Source of the DNA: MED-G116 sp038107835
Lineage (GTDB): Bacteria; Pseudomonadota; Alphaproteobacteria; Puniceispirillales; Puniceispirillaceae
Reading direction: 5' to 3'
Length of the DNA stretch: 22,460 bases
Assembly (NCBI GenBank): GCA_038107835.1
Contig: JAYNHH010000036.1
Coordinates: 1-22,460 of the forward strand
Shown here: positions 1 to 7,173 of the stretch, in pieces
Layout of the letters: each line of letters starts with the position of its first letter
How positions within the stretch are numbered: position 1 is the stretch's first letter
Made by a program: the position numbers and the translations under genes
The notes under the pieces: model-generated
What the model saw: only the letters and a program-made list of their open reading frames with translations
What the model was told of the DNA's origin: nothing
Database searches by the model: none

Positions 1-89
1 CCTCTCTCGGATAAGACCTGATATCATTCGTCTCGGCGCAGGACTCAATCGCCGCTTGTGGCGCGACACAGCCGCATCGCAGCCGGACT
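1..89. other. Left edge, no gene called downstream of lptB
   Basis: This stretch follows the lptB stop codon on the minus strand. In many Alphaproteobacteria rpoN (sigma-54) comes next, but the RpoN N-terminal pattern (LRQSQ...MTPQL) is not visible in any minus-strand frame here. One minus-strand frame is open to the window edge, but it is too short to identify. I see no hairpin with a T tract. Confidence 0.4.
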
Positions 90-908
90 TTAAATTGAGA
101 ATCGGTCTCCAAGATAGACTTCCCGAACACCGCTATGCTGAACCACTTCTGAGGGTGTTCCCTCCATCAGCACGGCGCCGTCATGGATGATGTAGGTGCG
201 GTCTACCACATCCAGTGTTTCCCTGACATTGTGATCAGTAATCAGAACGCCGAGCCCATGGTCTTTCAATTGGCTGATAAGATCCCGAATTTCGTTGAGA
301 GCAATCGGATCAATGCCGGCAAGGGGTTCGTCGAGAAGCAAGAATGTCGGACGTGCAGCGAGCGCGCGGGCAATCTCCAGCCGCCGTCTCTCACCACCTG
401 ACAGATTGACCGAAAGTGTGTTGCGAAGATGTCCGATGGCAAATTCAGCCATGAGATCCTCAAGCATCGCATCAAGGTCAGACCTGCTGCTGTCGAGCGT
501 CTCCAGCACGGCGCGGATGTTCTGTTCAACGGTCAACCCACGGAAAATGCTTGATTCCTGAGGGAGATAGCCAATGCCAAGCCGTGCCCGCTGAAACACC
601 GGCAAACCGGTAATGTCGCGACCATCAATTTGGACGTTGCCCTCATCGGCTGGCAGCAACCCTGCCAGAATATGAAAGGTTGTGGTTTTGCCGGCACCGT
701 TTGGGCCAAGCAGACCAACAGCTTCACCGCGCTGTAATTTGAGCGATACATTGCGGACAACGCGGCGCTTGTCGAAACTCTTTCCAATGCCCGATGCAAC
801 GAGGCCACGCGGTTCGTCAACCAAAGTTGGCACCGGTTCAACGAGGCCCGGCTGACGAAACTGGTTACGCGGGAAGTTTGACTGTCCAAAGTCAAAATCG
901 TCATTCAT
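90..908 (-). CDS. lptB: LPS export ABC transporter ATP-binding protein LptB
   Basis: LptB is the cytoplasmic ATPase that works with LptF and LptG to pull lipopolysaccharide out of the inner membrane and push it along the LptC-LptA bridge. The 272-residue product shows the full ABC ATPase set: Walker A GPNGAGKT at 68-75, Q-loop Gln117 in YLPQESS, signature LSGGE at 169-173, Walker B with LLLDEP at 190-195 and the H-loop histidine at 226. RARLGIGYLPQESSIFRGL is typical of LptB rather than of the related LivF/LivG proteins. It is the last gene of the minus-strand lptC-lptA-lptB run, 57 nt after lptA. The N-terminus carries about 35 residues before the ABC fold, more than usual. The start ATG has only a weak ribosome-binding site, so the protein could begin at an internal GTG or TTG near residues 27-29. 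No lptF or lptG is in the window. Confidence 0.95.
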   Translation of the reverse strand: MNDDFDFGQSNFPRNQFRQPGLVEPVPTLVDEPRGLVASGIGKSFDKRRVVRNVSLKLQRGEAVGLLGPNGAGKTTTFHILAGLLPADEGNVQIDGRDITGLPVFQRARLGIGYLPQESSIFRGLTVEQNIRAVLETLDSSRSDLDAMLEDLMAEFAIGHLRNTLSVNLSGGERRRLEIARALAARPTFLLLDEPLAGIDPIALNEIRDLISQLKDHGLGVLITDHNVRETLDVVDRTYIIHDGAVLMEGTPSEVVQHSGVREVYLGDRFSI

Positions 909-965
909 TGGATTGCTGCCTGCTCTTTGTCACTGTTTTTTAATGAGCCACTATTCCGTCTCAGG

Positions 966-1799
966 CTAGGGTTGCAGCGTGCCACTTACGCGTTTTCCAG
1001 AACCGTCTGATAATATTCGACTAATTCCACTGTCAAAGTCAACCTCTGCCCGTGACCCGCGCATCACATTGCCGCTGTCGATAATTTTGACATTGCCGGT
1101 CAGCAAGGCCTTTGATGTTTTCTGGTCATAGGTAACCGCATCGCCTGTCGCCACCTGTCCGTTGACTGCCACGACCTTCACGTTGCCAGCGGCATCCAGA
1201 ACGTCAAGCGCGCCGTCAGCATCCAGATGGGCATTGATCGTCTCACCCTCGACTATCTGCCCTTCGGCGTCCGTATAGTGCGCGGTGCCAATCGCGGTCA
1301 GTAGCTGCCTGTCCGGGGTGGATGACAAAAGTTCAATCGATTTGGAGGCGCGCATTGTCCCGTTTGGGCCGGTGACGAATGATTTTGCACCCTCAATCAG
1401 ATAGCGTTCGGAGTCGATATGGTAGGTCAGCTTGTCGCCTTTTGCCGTCGATGTGCCGTCCTCATATACAACAGCACCAGTTGCAACAATCAGCGTGATT
1501 TTGCGACTTTCACTGTCCGGGTCATAGGAGGCTACCAACTCTTCAGCCTTGATTTGCTGGTTCGCCTGTTTTGCCACTGCATTGCCTGTTGCACTGTAAG
1601 TGCCGTTTGTCTGATCCCACTCCAGCAGTTCATCAGCCTCTACGGTGAAAGGTGTGTCCTCTTGGGCAATGCTCTGCCCGGAAAGAGGGGTGAAAAAAAG
1701 AGCGGCGAGAAATAGGGTGAGCGACACCTGTAAACAGCTGGCTTTTACAGCAGCCCCTGATCGAGTGAGATTTCTCATTTTCTTCATTTGCCTTAACAT
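966..1799 (-). CDS. lptA: LPS transport periplasmic protein LptA (OstA family), long form
   Basis: LptA is the periplasmic component of the LPS bridge between LptC at the inner membrane and LptD at the outer membrane. The 277-residue product has a hydrophobic signal-peptide core at about 22-39, with possible cleavage near SIAQ-ED (residues 43-48). Beta-strand repeats of the OstA type follow. One block at about 50-160 includes YSATGNAVAKQ and IKAEEL; a second block at about 165-262 includes LDAAGNVKVV and ALLTGNVKIIDSG. Classical LptA proteins such as the E. coli one are about 185 residues, so this one appears to carry close to a second jellyroll unit. Three candidate ATGs lie in the first eight codons (positions 1799, 1787 and 1778); none has an ideal Shine-Dalgarno sequence, so the exact start is uncertain. 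It lies 33 nt after lptC and 57 nt before lptB, consistent with one operon. Confidence 0.88.
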   Translation of the reverse strand: MLRQMKKMRNLTRSGAAVKASCLQVSLTLFLAALFFTPLSGQSIAQEDTPFTVEADELLEWDQTNGTYSATGNAVAKQANQQIKAEELVASYDPDSESRKITLIVATGAVVYEDGTSTAKGDKLTYHIDSERYLIEGAKSFVTGPNGTMRASKSIELLSSTPDRQLLTAIGTAHYTDAEGQIVEGETINAHLDADGALDVLDAAGNVKVVAVNGQVATGDAVTYDQKTSKALLTGNVKIIDSGNVMRGSRAEVDFDSGISRILSDGSGKRVSGTLQP

Positions 1800-1832
1800 G
1801 CCTGCGTGGAGTCGTAATGCACTGGCGAAAGC

Positions 1833-2492
1833 CTAATCATTTGCCGCTGCATTGTGTAGCGTAATCTTTGATTTTCCGCTGAAAACAATCAAGTCACCCT
1901 CATCAAACACCTGCATTCCCTCGGCCAAGACAAGCGCAGTATCGGAAGTGAGACGAACATCTGTGGTGGTGTGCAAATCTCCGGAGGACAGGTTGGCATC
2001 AAGCATTTCGGTCTCCATCGTCATGCCGCGGCCGGAATCTGTCACGATCACATTGCCACGCAACGCAACGCCGCTACCAGTCTGGGAATACGCACCTGTC
2101 TGTGAGGTGATGTTCAGCGTACTGCCGTCATCCGAGAAGATTGTCGCGATTGGCTCGCTCAAATCGATATCTCCGGGGCTGTCTGATCGCTCGATGGCGG
2201 CCGTGGCGATGACCTCGAACCTTTTGCCCGACTCGGTGTGGCCACGATAACGGGCGCCAGTCAGGGCAACATTGCCATCACTGCTTGTTGAAACATCGGT
2301 AATTTCGAGGCGGATGTCGTCGTTCGTATCAACCAGACCAAGCCAAGCGGCAATGCCAAGCGTCAGACACAATGCGAGGCCAAGAAACAATATGCTGGGG
2401 CGTAATGATCGCGCGTCACCATCCTCATCAGCTATACGCTTGGGTGTAAAGCTCGCCTTTTGAGTGTGTCTGTCTGGCTGTGGTGTGGTCAT
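1833..2492 (-). CDS. lptC: LPS export system protein LptC
   Basis: LptC is a bitopic inner-membrane protein that takes lipopolysaccharide from LptBFG and passes it to LptA. The product (219 residues from this ATG) has a charged cytoplasmic N-terminus, one transmembrane segment at about 34-53 (ILFLGLALCLTLGIAAWLGL), then a periplasmic beta-rich domain with LptC/LptA-like strands such as GVALRGNVIVTDSGRGMTMET. The open frame could start one codon earlier at GTG (2495). ATG at 2492 was chosen because an AGGA ribosome-binding sequence sits about 7 nt upstream of it. It follows rnd by about 20 nt and precedes lptA by 33 nt. The kdsC/kdsD sugar-phosphate genes that often sit beside lptC in other Proteobacteria are absent. 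Confidence 0.85.
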   Translation of the reverse strand: MTTPQPDRHTQKASFTPKRIADEDGDARSLRPSILFLGLALCLTLGIAAWLGLVDTNDDIRLEITDVSTSSDGNVALTGARYRGHTESGKRFEVIATAAIERSDSPGDIDLSEPIATIFSDDGSTLNITSQTGAYSQTGSGVALRGNVIVTDSGRGMTMETEMLDANLSSGDLHTTTDVRLTSDTALVLAEGMQVFDEGDLIVFSGKSKITLHNAAAND

Positions 2493-2513
2493 CACATCTT
2501 CCTGCGTGTCGGC

Positions 2514-3125
2514 CTAGTGATGAAAGATATCGGTGTCGGCAAATCCATCGAGGTCCAATTGAGTGCGGGTTGCAAGAAAAGCGAAACAGCTAGCGGCGAG
2601 GGCCTCGCGCTTTTCCCGTACCAGCATGGAATCAAGTTTTGCTTTTATCTGATGCAGGTAAAGCACATCGCCCGCTGCATAATCTTTCTGGTCTCTGGTC
2701 AGTTCATCCGCACCCCAGTCAGAAGATTGCTGCTGCTTGGAAATATCAATTCCAAGGAGTTCGCGGCATAAATCCTTCAGGCCATGTCGGTCCGTGTAGG
2801 TGCGGCACAGTTTAGAGGCAATCTTCGTGCAATAGACGGGGCCTTCGATCCGCGCGACGTGGTGGTTCAACACGGCGATGTCAAATCTGGCGAAATGGAA
2901 TATCTTGGTAACCTCCGGGTCGGTCAGCAGGCGCACCAGATTGGGACATGGCTTTATCGGCTGGCTGAGTTTGACGAGATGGGCGTCGCCATCACCTGAG
3001 GAAATCTGGACAACGCACAGCCGATCACGATGCGGGTTCAATCCCATGGTTTCGGTATCAATCGCGACCGAGTCACCAAAATCGAGGTCGCCGGGCAGAT
3101 CATCATTGTGGAGGTGGACGGCCAT
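2514..3125 (-). CDS. rnd: Ribonuclease D-type 3'-5' exonuclease (short form)
   Basis: This is a DEDDy-family 3'-5' exonuclease related to RNase D, which trims 3' ends of tRNA and other stable RNA precursors. Visible catalytic residues, counted from the chosen start, are Asp23 and Glu25 in IDTET, Asp82 in ARFD, and Tyr149 plus Asp153 in YAAGD. The protein has 203 residues, about half of E. coli RNase D: it is the exonuclease domain alone, without the C-terminal HRDC domains, a form common in Alphaproteobacteria. An in-frame ATG at 3137 exists, but ATG at 3125 has GAAGG five bases upstream and gives the family-typical MAVHLHNDDLP N-terminus. It sits 49 nt downstream of the tRNA-Leu gene on the same strand with no terminator seen between them, and lptC follows closely. 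Substrates in this organism are inferred from the family only. Confidence 0.9.
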   Translation of the reverse strand: MAVHLHNDDLPGDLDFGDSVAIDTETMGLNPHRDRLCVVQISSGDGDAHLVKLSQPIKPCPNLVRLLTDPEVTKIFHFARFDIAVLNHHVARIEGPVYCTKIASKLCRTYTDRHGLKDLCRELLGIDISKQQQSSDWGADELTRDQKDYAAGDVLYLHQIKAKLDSMLVREKREALAASCFAFLATRTQLDLDGFADTDIFHH

Positions 3126-3174
3126 ATATGCCTTCATCTCTCAACGGTCTCATCAAGGAGAGCCGACATGGTTT

Positions 3175-3261
<87 letters not shown>

Positions 3262-3299
3262 AACTAGCGCCGATCAGCAGGTCGGGCGTTGCGGCCGTG

Positions 3300-3327
3300 A
3301 GAATAGCCACAAAGCAGATGATGTCAA
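3300..3327 (-). promoter_or_regulatory. Candidate sigma-70 promoter for tRNA-Leu and downstream genes
   Basis: On the minus strand a perfect TTGACA (-35, positions 3327-3322) is followed after 16 nt by TATTCT (-10, positions 3305-3300, four of six consensus bases). Initiation would fall near 3293, about 30 nt upstream of the mature tRNA 5' end, a normal distance for a tRNA promoter. No other good promoter was noticed before lptB, so it may serve the whole tRNA-rnd-lptCAB run. Confidence 0.6.
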
Positions 3328-3546
3328 CTGCATGATCCCAACAAAATATGTTACCATTGACCAGCAGGAACAAACCACTACATCAAAATAGCGAGCAACA
3401 GCCCCTGAATGGCGCTTGTAGTCGAGGATAATCCGATTTGCGGCTGTCATTTGATGGATTGGGGTGGACGAGCTGGTCAGGTTGTCGCTATTTAATGGAC
3501 AAATTTTATCCCAAGCCATGCAGTGATAAAAGCGGGAGTCATCACA

Positions 3547-4494
3547 TTGGAAAAGACAATAGCAGTTATTGGCGGATCCGGTTTTGTCGGGCGTGCGACC
3601 ATCGAATTGATCGCCAAACACAGTGCGCGAGTCATCGTGCTATGCCGCAATGCCGAGAAAGCGAAATATCTCAAGCCGATGGGTGTTGTCGGTCAGATAA
3701 CACTTGTCTCTGGCGACGCCTGTGACGACGAAACGCTTGAGCGGGTAATTGCGCCGGCCGACGCCGTGGTCAATCTGGTTGGCATTCTGGCGGAAACGGG
3801 GAGCCAGAGATTTACCGCATTGCAGGCGGAACTGCCGGGTCGGATTGGTGCGATGGCAGCCAAGCACGATGTCGAGAGTGTGGTTCATGTCTCGGCCATT
3901 GGCGCCAGCGCAACCTCGCCCAGCATCTATTCCCGTACCAAGGCGGCTGGTGAGGCGGCTCTACTTTCTGCCTTCCCGAAGGCGGTGATCCTGCGCCCAT
4001 CGATTGTGTTTGGCGCTGGTGATAGTTTTTTCAATCGCTTTGCCAGCATGGCGATGCTGGCACCGGCGCTGCCGCTGCCCGGTGGGGGCGGCATGTTGAT
4101 GCAGCCGGTTTATGTTGGTGATGTCGCAGCAGCAATTGCGGCTGGGCTTGGCCTCACCAGAACCAGAAAGAAAATGGAAGGGGAAACTTTCGAGCTTGCA
4201 GGGCCGAATATTTTCAGCTTCCGGCAGCTCATGGAATTGACCCTGTCACATATCAAAAGACGGCGTTTGCTGATGCCGGTGCCCCTCTGGGCGATGCGCT
4301 GTGGAGCGGTCTTTGCCGGGTTGCTGCCCAATCCGCCGCTCACTGTTGATCAGGTCCGCCTGCTGGCGAGCGACAATGTGGCTGACCCGTCGCGCCCCGG
4401 TCTATCGGAAATCGGTATAACGCCGACCCCTGTTGATACGATTCTGCCGCAATATCTGGCTCGCTTTCGTCCGGGTGGACGGTTTGCGCGGTAG
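3547..4494 (+). CDS. NDUFA9-like NAD(P)-binding protein (atypical SDR)
   Basis: This is an extended/atypical short-chain dehydrogenase fold protein of the complex I NDUFA9-like family. Bacterial members are annotated as NAD(P)H-binding or complex I accessory-like proteins, and their reaction is not established. Visible features are the Rossmann nucleotide loop GGSGFVG at residues 9-15, an acidic turn with GDACD near 56-60, NLVGIL near 76-81, and a YSRTK (YxxxK) pair at 128-132. Length is 315 residues from the TTG start. A GTG at 3523 would extend the frame by eight residues but lacks a ribosome-binding site. TTG at 3547 has GGGAG (3534-3538) eight bases upstream and places the Rossmann motif at the usual distance from the N-terminus. 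It is convergent with uppP, with an 18-nt gap. A role with respiratory complex I is inferred from family naming only. Confidence 0.82.
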   Translation: MEKTIAVIGGSGFVGRATIELIAKHSARVIVLCRNAEKAKYLKPMGVVGQITLVSGDACDDETLERVIAPADAVVNLVGILAETGSQRFTALQAELPGRIGAMAAKHDVESVVHVSAIGASATSPSIYSRTKAAGEAALLSAFPKAVILRPSIVFGAGDSFFNRFASMAMLAPALPLPGGGGMLMQPVYVGDVAAAIAAGLGLTRTRKKMEGETFELAGPNIFSFRQLMELTLSHIKRRRLLMPVPLWAMRCGAVFAGLLPNPPLTVDQVRLLASDNVADPSRPGLSEIGITPTPVDTILPQYLARFRPGGRFAR

Positions 4495-4512
4495 ATGCCG
4501 GTGGAGTGTGGT

Positions 4513-5316
4513 TTATAGATAGCCAGCTTGAATCGCGACGAGCAGAACGACTCCCAGGATCAGCCGATAGCCGACAAAGATGGTGAAATCCGCACGGGCA
4601 AGCCAGCGCATCATCAGGCCGATGGCAGCAAAGGCAAACAGGCAGGACAGGGCAGCAACGATCAGCGCATCGGCTCCCAGCGCCAGATCGCCAGCTTTCA
4701 TAAGATCGTATGTTTTCAGGACGCCTGCCCCGGCAATCGTTGGCAGGGACAGCAGCAGTGAAAAACGCGCCGCCGTAAGGCGATCAAAGCCAAGATAGCG
4801 CGCAGCCATCATCGTGACACCAGAGCGTGACGCTCCGGGGATGAGTGCAAAAATCTGGGCAAGCCCGATCAGCCATGCCTGATTGACCCCGATGTCACTC
4901 ATCGTCCGCGCGGTTGCGCCAAACCGGTCAGCGAGCCACAAAAGCAATGCAAACACCAAATTGGCAATCGCCAGTGTTTTGAAGTCAAGCAGCCATGCGG
5001 GATCAGCTTTATTGATGAAATAACCGACAATGATTACCGGAATGGTCGCCATGACTATAAGCAGCGCAAGATGGCCGTCGGCTCGATGTCGGTGCCCGAA
5101 GGTCAGCACGCCACTGACCATGCGCAGCAGATCTGCGCGCAGATAGGCGGCAACAGCAACGAATGTTCCCACATGCGCTGCAACATCGATTGTTCGCCCC
5201 TGATAGGGGTGGTCGGTGACCAGCGGTATCAACACCAGATGACCGGATGATGATACTGGCAGAAATTCGGTAATGCCCTGGACAGTGGAAACAAGCACAA
5301 GCATCAAGAGAGGCAT
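4513..5316 (-). CDS. uppP: Undecaprenyl-diphosphatase UppP (BacA)
   Basis: UppP is an integral inner-membrane enzyme that dephosphorylates undecaprenyl pyrophosphate to undecaprenyl phosphate, recycling the lipid carrier for peptidoglycan and surface polysaccharides. Family signature 1 is QGITEFLPVSSSGH at residues 13-26, including Glu17. Signature 2 is PGASRSG at 160-166, including Arg164. Many hydrophobic helices follow the family pattern, and the 267-residue length is typical. The open frame extends upstream to 5421, but those 35 residues are polar and not family-like. ATG at 5316 has AGGA about nine bases upstream and gives the normal N-terminus, so it was chosen. The gene stands alone on the minus strand, convergent with the NDUFA9-like gene and divergent from gltD. 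Confidence 0.93.
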   Translation of the reverse strand: MPLLMLVLVSTVQGITEFLPVSSSGHLVLIPLVTDHPYQGRTIDVAAHVGTFVAVAAYLRADLLRMVSGVLTFGHRHRADGHLALLIVMATIPVIIVGYFINKADPAWLLDFKTLAIANLVFALLLWLADRFGATARTMSDIGVNQAWLIGLAQIFALIPGASRSGVTMMAARYLGFDRLTAARFSLLLSLPTIAGAGVLKTYDLMKAGDLALGADALIVAALSCLFAFAAIGLMMRWLARADFTIFVGYRLILGVVLLVAIQAGYL

Positions 5317-5506
5317 CACGTAAAGTCCTGCATCAGAAAATGGTTTTAGTGGGATCTCCCGCGACGTAAAGACAGGCTTGCCACGCCTGTCTATATGCCA
5401 AGATAACGCCGTCAATGGCAAGCTGGGAATGCGCAGCCTTTTTAGGTCCGTTGTGGAACTAAAATTCCAAAAACATGGGATTTAAGTTGATCTGCGGAAG
5501 TTTTCC

Positions 5507-5535
5507 TTGAGGCAATGTTGAAAAAAGGGTATACA
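5507..5535 (+). promoter_or_regulatory. Candidate promoter of gltDB
   Basis: TTGAGG (-35, 5507-5512) and TATACA (-10, 5530-5535) are separated by 17 nt, an optimal spacing. The start point would be near 5542. A second TATACA lies at 5547-5552 but has no well-spaced -35. No NtrC-like dyad with the usual spacing was found next to it. Confidence 0.5.
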
Positions 5536-5667
5536 TACTGACTTAATATACAGCGCACCAAGTGGCGTTGTCGGGATCACCATGGCGGAATATGGCGGTT
5601 TGCCTGATCTGGCAGTGGTTGAAAGCCCTCTTGGAATGATAAGGGAATAGTGGTCTTTCCGATAGGA

Positions 5668-5688
5668 TGCCGGAAAGTCTTTTCGGCA
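5668..5688 (+). promoter_or_regulatory. Stem-loop in the gltD 5' leader
   Basis: Arms TGCCGGAAA (5668-5676) and TTTTCGGCA (5680-5688) form a nine-pair stem with one G-U pair and a three-base loop. The hairpin ends about 22 nt before the AGGAG ribosome-binding site of gltD (5710-5714). No T tract follows, so it is not an intrinsic terminator. It could affect translation or mRNA stability; any role is inference. Confidence 0.4.
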
Positions 5689-5722
5689 CCTCCATCATGT
5701 GCCGTACACAGGAGTTGAGACA

Positions 5723-7168
5723 ATGTCCTCAAAGATGCTGAAATTCGTGACCACGCAGAAGGCAACGCCGCCGAAGCGCGACGCCTCACAACGTGTTGAT
5801 GATTTCGACGAGATCTATGACGAGTTTGAACTCAAGACGGCCGAAGATCAGGCAAGCCGCTGCTCGCAATGCGGCGTACCCTTCTGCCAGATCAACTGCC
5901 CGCTTCACAACAACATTCCCGACTGGTTGATGCTGACAGCGGAAGGCCGTATGGAAGAGGCGTATCGTCTGTCCTCGCAAACCAACAACATGCCTGAGAT
6001 ATGTGGACGGATTTGCCCGCAGGACCGCTTGTGCGAGGGAAGCTGTGTGATCGAAAAAGGGTTTGAGTCGGTCACCATTGGCGCTGTTGAAAAGCACATC
6101 ACCGAGACGGCGTTCGAGAATGGCTGGGTCAAGCCGGCGGCTCCGGCGATTGAACGGCCCGAGTCAATCGGTGTCATCGGTGCTGGCCCGGCAGGGTTGG
6201 CTGCGGCTGAAATGCTCCGGAAGAAAGGGTATCAGGTCACCATCTATGATCGCTATGACCGGGCTGGTGGTTTGTTGATTTACGGCATTCCCGGCTTCAA
6301 ACTTGAAAAGCATGTTGTCGAACGGCGGCAAAAGCTGCTTGAAGATGGCGGTGTGACATTCAAGCTCAATACCGATATTGGCACCGACATAACATTTGAA
6401 GAAATGCGTGCGGCGCACAATGCCGTGCTGATCGCAACAGGGGTGTACAAGGCTCGTGACATTGCCGCACCCGGCAGCGGTCTCGACGGTATCGTGCCGG
6501 CGCTTGATTACCTCACTGCGTCCAATCGCAAAAGCCTTGGTGACGAGGTAGCGGACTTTGATTCGGGCATTCTGAATGCCGAGGGCAAGGATGTTGTCGT
6601 GATCGGTGGTGGTGATACGGCAATGGACTGTGTGCGGACAGCCATCCGGCAGAATGCGAAATCCGTGAGCTGCCTGTATCGGCGTGACAGGGCCAACATG
6701 CCCGGATCGCAGCGCGAAGTGGCCAATGCAGAGGAAGAAGGCGTCGATTTCAAATGGCTTTCAGCACCGCAGGCCTTCATTGGCGATGGTAACGTCCGTG
6801 CCGTTCAGGCGCAGCGTATTCACCTTGGCCAGGTTGATGCAACCGGACGTCAGGTCCCGCAGGTGATTGAGGACTCATCCCATGAACTGCCAGCCGACAT
6901 GGTGATCAAAGCACTTGGCTTCGACCCGGAAGACATTCCGGTAATGTTTGATGAGACAGCGTTGACGGTGTCCAAATGGGGCACGCTCAGCATTGATTGG
7001 CGGACCATGATGACATCCTTGCCCGGTGTCTTTGCTGCCGGTGATATCGTTCGCGGCGCTTCACTCGTCGTTTGGGGGGTTCGCGATGGTCGTGACGCTG
7101 CAGAGCAGATCGACCAATGGATTGCCGCTGAGGCCGTCACCGTGCCAGCGCAAGCGGCAAGCGCCTGA
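5723..7168 (+). CDS. gltD: Glutamate synthase (NADPH) small subunit GltD
   Basis: GltD is the beta subunit of bacterial glutamate synthase. It oxidises NADPH and passes electrons via FAD and iron-sulfur clusters to GltB, which makes glutamate from glutamine and 2-oxoglutarate. The 481-residue product has the expected N-terminal cysteine groups for two 4Fe-4S clusters: C47, C50, C55, C59 in CSQCGVPFCQINC, and C94, C98, C104, C108 in CGRICPQDRLCEGSC. The FAD-binding motif GAGPAG is at 153-158, the NADPH-binding motif GGGDTA at 295-300, and a C-terminal FAD contact lies in the FAAGDIVRGASLVVW segment. An upstream GTG at 5699 is in frame, but ATG at 5723 has AGGAG eight bases before it. gltB follows after five bases, with its ribosome-binding site overlapping the gltD stop, so the two are co-transcribed and probably translationally coupled. 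The small-before-large order is worth noting; in E. coli gltB comes first. Confidence 0.96.
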   Translation: MSSKMLKFVTTQKATPPKRDASQRVDDFDEIYDEFELKTAEDQASRCSQCGVPFCQINCPLHNNIPDWLMLTAEGRMEEAYRLSSQTNNMPEICGRICPQDRLCEGSCVIEKGFESVTIGAVEKHITETAFENGWVKPAAPAIERPESIGVIGAGPAGLAAAEMLRKKGYQVTIYDRYDRAGGLLIYGIPGFKLEKHVVERRQKLLEDGGVTFKLNTDIGTDITFEEMRAAHNAVLIATGVYKARDIAAPGSGLDGIVPALDYLTASNRKSLGDEVADFDSGILNAEGKDVVVIGGGDTAMDCVRTAIRQNAKSVSCLYRRDRANMPGSQREVANAEEEGVDFKWLSAPQAFIGDGNVRAVQAQRIHLGQVDATGRQVPQVIEDSSHELPADMVIKALGFDPEDIPVMFDETALTVSKWGTLSIDWRTMMTSLPGVFAAGDIVRGASLVVWGVRDGRDAAEQIDQWIAAEAVTVPAQAASA

Positions 7169-7173
7169 GGAAT

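Larger units (their letters stand above)
5317..5722. other. Divergent uppP-gltD intergenic region with long gltD leader
   Basis: About 400 nt separate the chosen starts of uppP and gltD, and I see no convincing gene in it. It holds a candidate gltD promoter (5507-5535), a small dyad TGGAA-N6-TTCCA (5454-5469) and a strong hairpin (5668-5688) near the gltD ribosome-binding site. Transcription from the promoter would give gltD an untranslated leader of about 180 nt. No known riboswitch core was recognised by eye. Confidence 0.5.

Noticed and set aside
3262..3546. Short open frames between tRNA-Leu and the NDUFA9-like gene
   Set aside because: None has a ribosome-binding site with family-like protein content; the region is better explained by the tRNA promoter and untranslated sequence.
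5317..5421. N-terminal extension of UppP to 5421
   Set aside because: The extra 35 residues are polar and unlike the family; the internal ATG at 5316 has a ribosome-binding site and gives the typical length.
5540..5580. NtrC-like dyad near GCACC-AA-GTGGC upstream of gltD
   Set aside because: Half-site spacing is two bases rather than the five of the consensus and the halves are imperfect.
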